In this document: one piece after another, positions 1 through 6,353 of the stretch
Position numbering within the stretch: position 1 is the stretch's first letter
Layout of the letters: each line of letters opens with the position of its first letter
Translations under genes and position numbers: made by a program
The notes under the pieces: model-generated
What the model was told of the DNA's origin: nothing
What the model saw: the letters and a program-made list of their open reading frames with translations, nothing else
Database searches by the model: none
Assembly: GCA_903850275.1 (NCBI GenBank)
Contig: CAINLH010000345.1
Location: forward strand, 1-8,639
Source of the DNA: an uncultured Acidimicrobium sp.
GTDB taxonomy: Bacteria; Actinomycetota; Acidimicrobiia; Acidimicrobiales; Ilumatobacteraceae
Direction of reading: 5' to 3'
Length of the DNA: 8,639 nt

Positions 1-22
1 GCCGTGGCCGTCCATAAGCCAT

Positions 23-400
23 TCAGATTGGTAATTGTGGACGGATGGCCTGCCTCAGCACTGCCCATTTGTACGCTTGCTTTTTGGTGGCGGCGATATA
101 GACGGTTACTTCCGTAAATTCGATGGGCAACAAACCTGCCGAGTTGTCGATGGTCAGCATTACTTCCGCGCGGCCAAGTGCCGGGCGCTTCGCCGTACCC
201 GCGAAAATAACGTCGTCCATCTTTTGGCTTCGCACCGAACTTGGTGCCTGGGCGCCAAGCACCCACGCAATGGCATCCACCACGTTGGATTTGCCCGAAC
301 CGTTTGGCCCCACCACAACGGTGACACCTGGTTCGAGCTCCATCACCGTGGTATCTGCAAAGGACTTGAAGCCCTTGAGGGTTAGCGATTTAAGGAACAC
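23..400 (-). CDS. smc: Chromosome segregation protein SMC, N-terminal fragment (broken or misassembled)
   Basis: SMC is a dimeric ATPase that organises and helps segregate the chromosome with ScpA/ScpB. Residues 1-100 are a typical SMC N-terminus: an FLKSLTLKGFKSFAD opening, Walker A GPNGSGKS at residues 31-38, and the downstream DDVIFAG and LTIDNS segments. The start is GTG at 400, with no in-frame ATG or GTG between it and the end of mutM. After TEVTV (residue 100, about position 101) the expected SMC continuation (a TRR-like segment, then the ING/CRL region) is absent. The frame instead reads 25 unrelated residues and stops at 23, and neither other minus-strand frame restores SMC-like sequence. 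A full SMC is about 1,100-1,200 residues, so this is a fragment. Because it lies at the window edge, a chimeric contig end is the simplest explanation; a real rearrangement is possible. It follows mutM by 54 nt on the same strand. Confidence 0.85.
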   Translation of the reverse strand: MFLKSLTLKGFKSFADTTVMELEPGVTVVVGPNGSGKSNVVDAIAWVLGAQAPSSVRSQKMDDVIFAGTAKRPALGRAEVMLTIDNSAGLLPIEFTEVTVYIAATKKQAYKWAVLRQAIRPQLPI

Positions 401-454
401 GTCAATCGGCGAGAATACTTGAAAATACGCCTCCCCAAGGCATTTGAAACTGGC

Positions 455-1306
455 CTAGCGCTGGCAAACAGGGCAATAACAGGTGGTTCGCCCAGCAATA
501 GTCGTGCGAGAAATCCGTGCCTTTTTGCAGGTGAGACATTGCAGGCCTGCCCGCCCATACACCCGGTGCTCCAACTGAAACCAGCCGGTATCGCCCTCGA
601 TGTCTACATATTGCGTGTCTTCAAGCGTGCTGCCCCCAGCCTCGATGGCCTTATTCAGCACATGCGTGATTGCCTCGCACAACCGCGTGCATGTGGCAAG
701 AGTCAATACGCCAGGAATGCGCCTTGGGCTGAGGCGCGCACGGTGCAAAATTTCGTCGGCATAAATGTTGCCAATGCCCGCAACAACATGTTGGTCGAGC
801 AACGTTGCTTTCAGGCTTCCACGCTTGCCCTTCAATCGCTCGCGAAGTATTTGCGGCGTCAGTTCGTCTTCAATCGGGTCGATACCAAGCCTCGCAAGTT
901 CGGGCATTTGTGTTGCGGCCTGCTGCGGGTCGAACACCACCACTTCGCCAAACGTTCGGGGGTCGACAAACCACATCTCGCTTGCGGGCCCGTTGTCGTC
1001 TGCATCCAAGTGCATCACCACATGCGTGTGCGGCGGGCGCGTCGCGCCTGCTTCCGCAACCAACACTCGCCCACTCATGCGCAAATGAATCATCATCTGC
1101 TCGCCCGAGTCGAGCGAACACAACAAATACTTTCCGCGCCTTCCAACATGCGTGATGCGCACGCCCGACAAGCCGTCGATCAGCGCTTCTTTGCTGGTGC
1201 GTCGCACCGTTCGTTCGCGGCCAACTTCAACACGGCCAATGCGCTTGCCAACAACGTGGCGAGCAATGCCTCGCCGAACCGTTTCTACTTCCGGCAACTC
1301 GGGCAT
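455..1306 (-). CDS. mutM: Formamidopyrimidine-DNA glycosylase (Fpg/MutM)
   Basis: This bifunctional base-excision repair enzyme removes 8-oxoguanine and formamidopyrimidines and nicks the abasic site. The 283-residue protein begins MPELPEVETVRRG, which gives the catalytic N-terminal proline (after Met removal) and the adjacent glutamate. Lys59 in GRRGKYLL matches the conserved catalytic-domain lysine. The helix-two-turn-helix region lies around residues 165-195 (LLDQHVVAGIGNIYADEIL). A C-terminal zinc finger is formed by C257/C260 and C278/C281, with the DNA-binding Arg273 in AGRTTCYCPVCQR. Length and all key motifs are normal, so the gene looks intact. The ATG start is fixed by the invariant MPELPE. 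It begins 3 nt after the rnc stop and precedes smc, the same neighbourhood as rnc-fpg-smc in mycobacteria, which indicates co-transcription. Confidence 0.97.
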   Translation of the reverse strand: MPELPEVETVRRGIARHVVGKRIGRVEVGRERTVRRTSKEALIDGLSGVRITHVGRRGKYLLCSLDSGEQMMIHLRMSGRVLVAEAGATRPPHTHVVMHLDADDNGPASEMWFVDPRTFGEVVVFDPQQAATQMPELARLGIDPIEDELTPQILRERLKGKRGSLKATLLDQHVVAGIGNIYADEILHRARLSPRRIPGVLTLATCTRLCEAITHVLNKAIEAGGSTLEDTQYVDIEGDTGWFQLEHRVYGRAGLQCLTCKKARISRTTIAGRTTCYCPVCQR

Positions 1307-1309
1307 GCG

Positions 1310-2014
1310 TTATTGCAGTTGTTGGCTGTATTCGCGTTGCAGCGTGTCGCACGCAATTTCGGCAGCAATTTGCTCTGCTGCTTTTTTGGAACGGCCCTCG
1401 CCGCTACCTAGTTCGCGCTCGCCAACAATGACGGTTGCATAAAACATCTTCTCGTGGTCGGGGCCTTCGTCTTCCACCCTGTAGTGCACGTGTTGGTCTA
1501 ACAACCTGGAAGCAAGCTCTTGCAACCGTGTCTTTGCATCCAGCCTGTCCAGCCCGCCAACCGCGTCTGCAATGCGCGGCGCCATCAACGCGCTAACAAC
1601 GCTGTGCGCAACTGTTGGGCCGGCATCCAAATACACGGCGCCAATAACGGCCTCGAATGCATCCGACAAAATCGATGTCTTTTCGTTGCCTCCCGCAGCA
1701 GCCTCGCCTTTGCCCAACATGATGCACGAACCAATATCCAGATCAACAGCCATCTCGGCAAGTGCGATGGCGTTCACCACGCTCTTGCGCAAGTCGGTCA
1801 GTTTTCCTTCTGGCAAGTCGCTGTGTTGCGTGTACACAATGTCGGCAACTACCCAGCCAACAATTGCGTCACCTAAAAACTCCAGCCGCTCGTTGGACTC
1901 GAACCCATCGTGTTCCGAAATCCATGAACGATGACGCATGGCAGTTGCCAACAACGCTTCGTCGGCAAACGTGTGCCCCACTCGGCGGGCAAGTGCCTGC
2001 AGCGGTTGCGTCAT
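1310..2014 (-). CDS. rnc: Ribonuclease III
   Basis: RNase III cuts double-stranded RNA, including rRNA precursors. The signature NERLEFLGD occupies about residues 41-49 and the second acidic cluster SDAFEAVIGAVYLDAG begins near residue 117; together they supply the metal-binding Glu and Asp residues. A double-stranded RNA-binding domain follows at about residues 159-226, ending in GRSKKAAEQIAAEIA. I chose the ATG at 2014, giving 234 residues, because it overlaps the plsX stop as ATGA. The frame is open further upstream to 2056, but that would add 14 residues unlike the family and a longer overlap. mutM starts 3 nt after the stop. No strong Shine-Dalgarno is visible, so translational coupling to plsX is the likely mode of initiation. 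Confidence 0.96.
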   Translation of the reverse strand: MTQPLQALARRVGHTFADEALLATAMRHRSWISEHDGFESNERLEFLGDAIVGWVVADIVYTQHSDLPEGKLTDLRKSVVNAIALAEMAVDLDIGSCIMLGKGEAAAGGNEKTSILSDAFEAVIGAVYLDAGPTVAHSVVSALMAPRIADAVGGLDRLDAKTRLQELASRLLDQHVHYRVEDEGPDHEKMFYATVIVGERELGSGEGRSKKAAEQIAAEIACDTLQREYSQQLQ

Positions 2015-2976
2015 TGGGTGCTCAGCGCCTCGGATATCAACGAGACCATGTTGCAATCCACCATGTCCTTAGCAACTTTGATGCCATTCAACATTGCGCG
2101 CGCACTAGACGAACCGTGCGAAATGATGCACACGCCATCGACGCCCAACAAGATTGCGCCACCGGTGGAATCTGGGTCGAACTTTGCATACAAGTTCAAA
2201 AGAGCCGGCATCAACGCCTCGGTGTGCTCCTTGTATTGCGGCTCGCCAATGGAGGCAAACAGTTCTTTCACAATCATGCGCATGGTGCCCTCAAGTGTTT
2301 TCAGCGCAACGTTGCCCGTGAAACCATCGGTAACCACCACATCGACATCCGGCGTCATGATGTCGCGGCCTTCTACGTTGCCAATGAAGTTGATGCCACT
2401 TGCAACACTCAGCAACTCGTACGTCTCTTTGCGCAGCGTGTCGCCTTTGCCTGGCTCTTCGCCAATGGACAACAAACCAACACGAGGTTTGTCAATACCA
2501 AAACGTGCACGCGCATACACGGTGCCCATCAATGCAAACTGCGTCATCCATGCGGCTTCCACTTCGGCGTTTGCACCCGCGTCCAGCATCACTGTTGGCG
2601 TGCTGCCAGGCACCGGAATTGGTGTTGCAATTGCTGGGCGCTTCACGCCTTTGATGCGGCCCATGCGCAACAACGCACTCGCCATGGTTGCGCCGGTGTT
2701 GCCGGCAGAAATCATTGCGCTTGCTTTGCCGTCGCGCACCAAGTCGGCGCTGACCACAAGCGTGGAATCTTTTTTGTTGCGCACGGAAGACGCTGGGTCT
2801 TCGTGCATGTCAATAAATTCGGTTGCTACGTGCAACGGCAGTTCGCCAATGTCTTGCAAACCGGCAGGGCCAACAAGCAATACGGGAATGCCTTCGGCCG
2901 CGGCCTGCTTGGCACCTGCAACTATTTCGGCTGGGGCCTTATCGCCACCAAGCGCATCAACTGCAACGGGCAACAT
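2011..2976 (-). CDS. plsX: Phosphate acyltransferase PlsX
   Basis: PlsX converts acyl-ACP and phosphate to acyl-phosphate, the donor for the first acylation of glycerol-3-phosphate in phospholipid synthesis; it is a peripheral membrane enzyme. The 321-residue protein starts MLPVAVDALGGDKAPAEIVAGA, a variant of the family's VAVDAMGGD opening. It carries the typical internal stretches SAGNTGATMA, GLLSIGEE and the ENVEG-like GNVEGRDIM followed by DVVVTDGFTGNVALK. Length is normal for the family. The ATG at 2976 is preceded by a strong Shine-Dalgarno. Upstream, rpmF lies 22 nt away; rpmF-plsX is a very common bacterial pairing. Downstream the gene overlaps rnc by 4 nt. Confidence 0.96.
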   Translation of the reverse strand: MLPVAVDALGGDKAPAEIVAGAKQAAAEGIPVLLVGPAGLQDIGELPLHVATEFIDMHEDPASSVRNKKDSTLVVSADLVRDGKASAMISAGNTGATMASALLRMGRIKGVKRPAIATPIPVPGSTPTVMLDAGANAEVEAAWMTQFALMGTVYARARFGIDKPRVGLLSIGEEPGKGDTLRKETYELLSVASGINFIGNVEGRDIMTPDVDVVVTDGFTGNVALKTLEGTMRMIVKELFASIGEPQYKEHTEALMPALLNLYAKFDPDSTGGAILLGVDGVCIISHGSSSARAMLNGIKVAKDMVDCNMVSLISEALSTQ

Positions 2977-2983
2977 GATTGAG

Positions 2984-2989
2984 CCCTCC
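2984..2989 (-). promoter_or_regulatory. Strong Shine-Dalgarno of plsX
   Basis: On the minus strand GGAGGG stands 7 nt before the plsX ATG at 2976. It is the clearest ribosome binding site in this operon and supports that start. Confidence 0.75.
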
Positions 2990-2998
2990 AGTAATTAC

Positions 2999-3178
2999 TT
3001 AGCCAACGTCGACAGCGACGCGACCCTTGTACCAACCGCAGTTACCGCACACTGTGTGTGGCATCTTGGAGGTGCTGCATCGTGGGCAAACACTGCGCGC
3101 TGGGGTGCCGAGTTTCCAGGCGCCTGCCATGTGGCTGCGGCCCTTCATCTTGGACTTTTTCTTCTTTGGTACTGGCAT
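2999..3178 (-). CDS. rpmF: 50S ribosomal protein L32 (zinc-binding form)
   Basis: This 59-residue frame encodes L32, a small protein of the large ribosomal subunit. It starts MPVPKKKKSKMKGRSHMAG, equivalent to the usual basic N-terminus after a conserved (A/P)VPK. Residues C31/C34 (VCPRCSTSK) and C44/C47 (VCGNCGWYKG) form the zinc ribbon of the C+ form of L32; between them is the family's KMPHTVC, and GWYKGR follows. The ATG is at 3178 and the TAA stop at 2999-3001. It lies between DUF177 and plsX, the classic DUF177(yceD)-rpmF-plsX order. The 78-nt gap upstream of it is the longest in the operon and may hold an internal promoter or leader structure. The four cysteines suggest that expression in zinc-poor conditions could differ from C- paralogues, but no Zur-like site was recognised. 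Confidence 0.95.
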   Translation of the reverse strand: MPVPKKKKSKMKGRSHMAGAWKLGTPARSVCPRCSTSKMPHTVCGNCGWYKGRVAVDVG

Positions 3179-3211
3179 AGCGCACTCGTCTTTCGCTCGT
3201 TAAAACTTGAT

Positions 3212-3236
3212 CGGCGAAACGATCAACAATTCGCCG
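3212..3236 (-). repeat. Short inverted repeat in the rpmF leader
   Basis: CGGCGAA (3212-3218) and TTCGCCG (3230-3236) are perfect 7-bp inverted arms with an 11-nt loop, in the 78-nt gap between DUF177 and rpmF. On the minus-strand transcript the stem is followed about 9 nt later by only four T residues, so it is a poor intrinsic terminator. It might be a leader hairpin affecting rpmF translation or mRNA stability. It could also be chance. Confidence 0.35.
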
Positions 3237-3256
3237 GCTGTTTAGGATATCGGCTC

Positions 3257-3766
3257 TTAGTCGAGCTCACCCCGTAGTTGGTCGAGAATGGCCCACCGCT
3301 CATCCGTGCGCTGAGCCTGACACCCGCAGGGTGCCGCGGTCAGGTCGGCCCCGCATTGCGGGCACAGCCCTGGGCAATCTGGCCGACACAGGGGCGCATC
3401 AGCCATAGCCAGCAACAGCGTTTCCCTCGCCATGCCCGTGAGATCCAGTTGTTCGCCCGTCATTGGGTACGCATCTGGGTTGTCCACCACTTGCTGATAC
3501 AGCTCGTCCACTTCGGCGGTTGCCACCAGGTGCAACTCGCGCAAACAGCGCCTGCACGCCGTTGCCCACTTGCCGGCAACGGTTCCGTTCACCACAATTC
3601 CGCCGCTCACACTTTCCAAATGCAAATCAACATCGATCTGGTCGGTGTCGGCAATGCGCGCATCATCAAACGCAAACACGCTTGCGGGAACAATCAGCTG
3701 AATGTCTTTCAGCGTGCCTTGCCGCCGCGTCAGCTCGACAACGTTAACGAGAAGTGGGCTTGCCAT
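3257..3766 (-). CDS. DUF177/YceD family protein
   Basis: YceD/DUF177 proteins are encoded next to rpmF in most bacteria; in plants and some bacteria they are linked to 23S rRNA accumulation, but the biochemical role is not settled. The 169-residue protein has a beta-rich N-terminal part, a CRRC motif (C71, C74) where the family has CxxC, an acidic DELY segment at residues 87-90, and a second cysteine-rich patch CRPDCPGLCPQCG (C127, C131, C135, C138) with CGC at 147-149. This suggests one or two structural zinc sites. The ATG start at 3766 lies 26 nt after the preceding stop, without an obvious Shine-Dalgarno. Neighbours match Mycobacterium, where the DUF177 gene (Rv2926c) sits between rnc and the SepIVA gene. 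Confidence 0.92.
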   Translation of the reverse strand: MASPLLVNVVELTRRQGTLKDIQLIVPASVFAFDDARIADTDQIDVDLHLESVSGGIVVNGTVAGKWATACRRCLRELHLVATAEVDELYQQVVDNPDAYPMTGEQLDLTGMARETLLLAMADAPLCRPDCPGLCPQCGADLTAAPCGCQAQRTDERWAILDQLRGELD

Positions 3767-3792
3767 AACTACACCGAACGCTTGAAGCCGGT

Positions 3793-4380
3793 TTAGTACA
3801 AATCGGTTTCGGCGTGATCAAAAAACGTCGCGCCATCAACATCACCACTGGTGGTGTCAACCTGTGCTGGCACTTCTGGTGCTGCACCAACAATGCGCAA
3901 ACGCTCGCGGCCTTGCGCAACCGTGCGTGTCAGCCTGTCGAGCAAGATCTCGAAACTGCCCAAGCGCTGATCCAGGAAGTCTTCGGTTTCGTTCTTCAAA
4001 CGACGCGAATCGGCTTCACCTGCTTCAAGAATTTGGCGTGCTCGCAACTCGGCTGCACGCACCACTTCGGTGCGCTGCACCATGCGCTCGGCTTGCACGC
4101 GCGCTGCTTCCACAATCTCGTCGGCTTCGCGCTGCGTCTTGGCCATAAATTCGGCGCGCTCTTTCAACATCCAACGCGCCTGACGAATTTCTTCTGGCAT
4201 GCAGGCCTGCGCATCTTGCAACAACGCCACCACGTGGTCGCGGTCAATTCGCGGCGTGCTGGACAACGGAACGTTGGGTGCCGATGCAATGGTGTGGATC
4301 ACGTCTTCCAAAATGGATTCGGTGTCGCCCAATTCAACTTGTACTGGTTCGTCGATGATTCCGCTGTCGTCGTAACTCAT
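3793..4380 (-). CDS. SepIVA/DivIVA-like coiled-coil protein
   Basis: The 195-residue protein has an acidic N-terminus (about residues 1-45), a long charged heptad-type helix at about residues 62-165 (ARWMLKERAEFMAKTQREADEIV and the following residues, rich in Ala, Glu, Arg and Gln), and a low-complexity acidic tail. There is no signal peptide or membrane segment. Such proteins are often auto-annotated as ATP synthase subunit b-like or DivIVA-like. Position decides the call: in M. tuberculosis the gene next to DUF177 and rnc is Rv2927c, encoding SepIVA, a DivIVA-domain protein needed for septation and envelope growth. I infer a related role in cell division or polar growth, mainly from synteny and architecture rather than residue identity. 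Its ATG overlaps the coaD stop (ATGA), indicating translational coupling. Confidence 0.75.
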   Translation of the reverse strand: MSYDDSGIIDEPVQVELGDTESILEDVIHTIASAPNVPLSSTPRIDRDHVVALLQDAQACMPEEIRQARWMLKERAEFMAKTQREADEIVEAARVQAERMVQRTEVVRAAELRARQILEAGEADSRRLKNETEDFLDQRLGSFEILLDRLTRTVAQGRERLRIVGAAPEVPAQVDTTSGDVDGATFFDHAETDLY

Positions 4381-4874
4381 GACTTTGCTCCCTTGTTTTT
4401 CTTTGCTAGCAACGCCTGCTGCACTGGTGCAGTCACCATTGGCGTCTTGATGGTGCCGCCCGACAGCGTGAACTGCCGAATGTACCTACTACTTATATAG
4501 GAGTGCTCTGGGCGCGAAAACAGCAGCACGGTCTCTACCCCGCTGGCCGCATGGTTCATTTGCGCCATTTGCTGCTCGATATCGAAGTCGGCACCAGAGC
4601 GCGCGCTCTTCACAATCAGGCTGGCCTCAATCTTGGCTGCCGCATCCACCGTGAGGCCCACATATTTCTCGACGCACACCTTCTTGCCCAGGTGCGTTAC
4701 CGACTGGCGAATGAGCTCGGCTCGTTCGTCGGCCGTAAACATGGAGGAGTCTTTGTCGGGGTTGTGCATCACGCCAATGACCAAGTCGCCAAACAGCGCC
4801 ACAGCCTGCTCGACCACGTCGAGGTGCCCCAAATGGAAGGGGTCGAAACTGCCGGGGTAAAACGCAACGGCCAT
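4377..4874 (-). CDS. coaD: Phosphopantetheine adenylyltransferase (PPAT)
   Basis: CoaD transfers AMP from ATP to 4'-phosphopantetheine, giving dephospho-CoA, the penultimate step of CoA synthesis. The 165-residue protein is normal in length. It starts MAVAFYPGSFDPFHLGHLD, with the nucleotidyltransferase (T/H)xGH motif at residues 14-17 (HLGH) and substrate lysine K41 in NPDKDSSMF. The ATP-binding SYISSRYIRQ (ISSS-type) motif lies near residue 125. The phosphopantetheine/ATP-contacting segment reads VKSAR (residues 88-92) instead of the usual VRGLR: the second Arg is kept and the first is Lys, a conservative change. The gene starts 8 nt after rsmD, an rsmD-coaD order found across bacteria, and overlaps the next gene by 4 nt. 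Confidence 0.96.
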   Translation of the reverse strand: MAVAFYPGSFDPFHLGHLDVVEQAVALFGDLVIGVMHNPDKDSSMFTADERAELIRQSVTHLGKKVCVEKYVGLTVDAAAKIEASLIVKSARSGADFDIEQQMAQMNHAASGVETVLLFSRPEHSYISSRYIRQFTLSGGTIKTPMVTAPVQQALLAKKNKGAKS

Positions 4875-4882
4875 AACGTCTT

Positions 4883-5413
4883 CTACGCTAACCGCTGCAG
4901 GAACGAGACGTACGCGCGCCCGTATCGCTTCACCCTGGTCACCTCAAAGCCCACTATCGCAGGGTTTTCCAGCGTCATGTCGCGGTCACTTTCGGCCACC
5001 ACCAAGTCGGCATCGATCTGGGCCAGCAACGCATTCCATTTCTTGAAGTCGTACGGCGGGTCGGCCAACACCACAGTTGCGTCGCGCACCAACCCAATGT
5101 TCGACATCACATCGCCTCGCACCACCGTCGATCTGTCTTCCAAACCCAACGTTGCAAGGTTGCCGCGCAACACTTCCAGCGCGTCACGATCTCGTTCAAT
5201 AAACGTGCAGTGTGCTGCCCCGCGCGACAACGCCTCAATGCCAAGCGCACCGCTTCCCGCAAACGCATCCACCATTCGCGCTCCAACCACCACGCCCAAA
5301 CTGCCCAACGCATTAAACGTTGCCTCTCGTGCTTTGTCGGTGGTGGGCCTTGTCTTTGTTCCCTCGGGGGCGTCAATTCGCCTGCCTCGCAACTCGCCCG
5401 CTACCACTCGCAT
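4883..5413 (-). CDS. rsmD: 16S rRNA (guanine(966)-N(2))-methyltransferase RsmD
   Basis: RsmD methylates G966 of 16S rRNA on the small ribosomal subunit, using S-adenosylmethionine. The protein shows the family opening MRVVAGELRGRRI, then TRPTTDKAREATFNAL. The SAM-binding motif I is DAFAGSGALGIEALSRGA, and the amino-methyltransferase motif IV is ADPPYDF. I chose the ATG at 5413 (176 residues) because RsmD proteins begin MRV(I/V)AG; a GTG three codons upstream (5422) is also in frame. On the minus strand a TAGCGT sequence (5421-5426) ends 7 nt before this ATG, which would suit a leaderless transcript, but no good -35 is visible. Its 5' end overlaps the divergent small gene on the plus strand. 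In many genomes recG or another gene precedes rsmD directly; here 2 kb of plus-strand genes intervene. Confidence 0.95.
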   Translation of the reverse strand: MRVVAGELRGRRIDAPEGTKTRPTTDKAREATFNALGSLGVVVGARMVDAFAGSGALGIEALSRGAAHCTFIERDRDALEVLRGNLATLGLEDRSTVVRGDVMSNIGLVRDATVVLADPPYDFKKWNALLAQIDADLVVAESDRDMTLENPAIVGFEVTRVKRYGRAYVSFLQRLA

Positions 5414-5669
5414 GGCGTTCACGCTATTGCCAACATCCCTTGTTCATCAGTGGTTGAATGAACGCGTGTATAACGACGACGATCAGGCTTTGTTCGGCCC
5501 AGCCGAGCCACCGTCCGAGTCGATTACCTGCGTGGATTGCGGCGGCACCTGCCACCTGCTCACCCACCCACCGGAAGACAACCTCTGGCAAGTAGGCGAC
5601 GTGGTTGCCTACCGCTGCAGCGACTGCCTCGACCGCTGGGATCTGGTGCTCGCCCCCCTCGGCGAGTAG
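5412..5669 (+). CDS. Small two-CxxC (zinc-ribbon-like) protein, unknown function
   Basis: I do not recognise this family. With the ATG at 5412 the product is 85 residues. From about residue 20 (YNDDDQALFGPAEPP) it reads as a real protein with C40-x2-C43 (TCVDCGGTCHLL) and C69-x2-C72 (YRCSDCLDRWDLVL), spaced like a small zinc ribbon; C47 is an extra cysteine. There is no membrane segment or signal peptide. The upstream part of this frame (4503-5411) is only antisense to coaD and rsmD and should not be included. The true start is uncertain: the ATG overlaps the divergent rsmD start, and in-frame TTG at 5454 or GTG at 5466 would remove or shrink the overlap while keeping all cysteines. No Shine-Dalgarno is evident before any of them. 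Single gene, followed by a 60-nt gap and the TetR gene. Confidence 0.7.
   Translation: MAFTLLPTSLVHQWLNERVYNDDDQALFGPAEPPSESITCVDCGGTCHLLTHPPEDNLWQVGDVVAYRCSDCLDRWDLVLAPLGE
5649..5666 (+). terminator. GC-rich hairpin at the 3' end of the two-CxxC gene (weak terminator candidate)
   Basis: CTCGCC (5649-5654) and GGCGAG (5661-5666) pair around a 6-nt loop directly before the TAG stop. No T-run follows (the next bases are TAGTTAAC), so intrinsic termination is doubtful. The stem overlaps coding sequence. Confidence 0.25.
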
Positions 5670-5717
5670 TTAACAAACAATCAAGTCCATGACCTAGCAG
5701 TAAGGCTCCCCTATCTC

Positions 5718-5723
5718 TATTAT
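5718..5723 (+). promoter_or_regulatory. Candidate -10 element of the TetR gene (leaderless)
   Basis: TATTAT fits the TAnnnT actinobacterial -10 pattern and ends 6 nt before the ATG at 5730, so transcription would begin at the start codon. No good -35 hexamer is present at 16-18 nt. No Shine-Dalgarno precedes the gene, which favours a leaderless message. Confidence 0.4.
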
Positions 5724-5744
5724 TGTTATATGGGCGTAAACAAT
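5722..5744 (+). promoter_or_regulatory. Possible TetR operator (short inverted repeat)
   Basis: ATTGTT (5722-5727) and AACAAT (5739-5744) form a 6-bp inverted repeat with an 11-nt spacer centred just after the start codon and overlapping the candidate -10. TetR regulators often bind such dyads at their own promoter. The arms are short and AT-rich, so chance is quite possible. Confidence 0.25.
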
Positions 5745-6347
5745 TTTAATAATGGAACCGATTCCAAAAAGCGAATCTTGGAAAGCGCCCGCACCGAAAT
5801 TCTTAAAAACGGAATCATCGGCATGCGCGTGTCCGACGTTGCAAAAGGCGCCGACACTTCCATCACACTTATCTACCGCTACTTCGTCGACCGCAACGGT
5901 GTACTTGCCCGTGTCTTAGGCGATATGTACGACGAGTTCCGCATGTCATTTCAAACCAAAGTAGAAGCATGGCTTGCAGTAAACGACTCGCTCTCGCTCG
6001 AAGATTTTGCACGCCTCATGCCAAACCCTGCTGAAGAAACAAAGCATGCGCGCGACTTCCGCGTTCAAGTGCTTGCAACAGCACTCGAGAACCCCGAGTT
6101 GCACGAGCGCATCAAAGCTGTCACCACCTCTACCTACCGCTGGATGCGCGACACCATCGAAGCAAGCCGCCACAAGCTGCCGGTAGAAGAGCGCGGCTTC
6201 GATGCTCGCTTCATGACCGTCATCATGTTCAACCTGATGTTCGTCTATTACGACTTGGTGGATGAAGACAAGATCTCGGCCGACGACTACCGCGCAATGC
6301 TGGTCAATCAGATCCGCAATTCGGCCCAAAGAACCGTCGCTTCCTAA
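5730..6347 (+). CDS. TetR/AcrR-family transcriptional regulator
   Basis: The 205-residue protein has a TetR-type N-terminal DNA-binding domain at about residues 13-59: KKRILESARTEILKNG, then the helix-turn-helix MRVSDVAKGADTSITLIYRYFVDRNGVLARVL. The rest is a helical ligand-binding and dimerisation domain without recognisable effector specificity. Like other TetR proteins it is expected to be a dimeric repressor released by a small molecule. No enzyme, transporter or efflux gene is adjacent for it to control: downstream is an HTH-nucleotidyltransferase gene 43 nt away with its own likely promoter, upstream a small cysteine-rich protein. The target is unknown; autoregulation is the simplest guess. 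The ATG at 5730 sits 6 nt after a TATTAT box, consistent with a leaderless transcript. Confidence 0.9.
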   Translation: MGVNNFNNGTDSKKRILESARTEILKNGIIGMRVSDVAKGADTSITLIYRYFVDRNGVLARVLGDMYDEFRMSFQTKVEAWLAVNDSLSLEDFARLMPNPAEETKHARDFRVQVLATALENPELHERIKAVTTSTYRWMRDTIEASRHKLPVEERGFDARFMTVIMFNLMFVYYDLVDEDKISADDYRAMLVNQIRNSAQRTVAS

Positions 6348-6353
6348 CCCCAA

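Noticed and set aside
419..1411. Long plus-strand open frame opposite mutM (330 residues)
   Set aside because: It lies entirely antisense to intact mutM and the end of rnc, has no recognisable motif, and its length follows from the codon bias of the real genes.
1762..3277. Two long overlapping plus-strand open frames (406 and 448 residues) opposite rnc, plsX and rpmF
   Set aside because: Both mirror clearly identified minus-strand genes, overlap each other, and give low-complexity translations without family features.
4503..5411. N-terminal part of a 388-residue plus-strand frame joined to the two-CxxC protein
   Set aside because: This part is antisense to coaD and rsmD and shows no protein-like features; only the part from about 5412 onward reads as a genuine protein.
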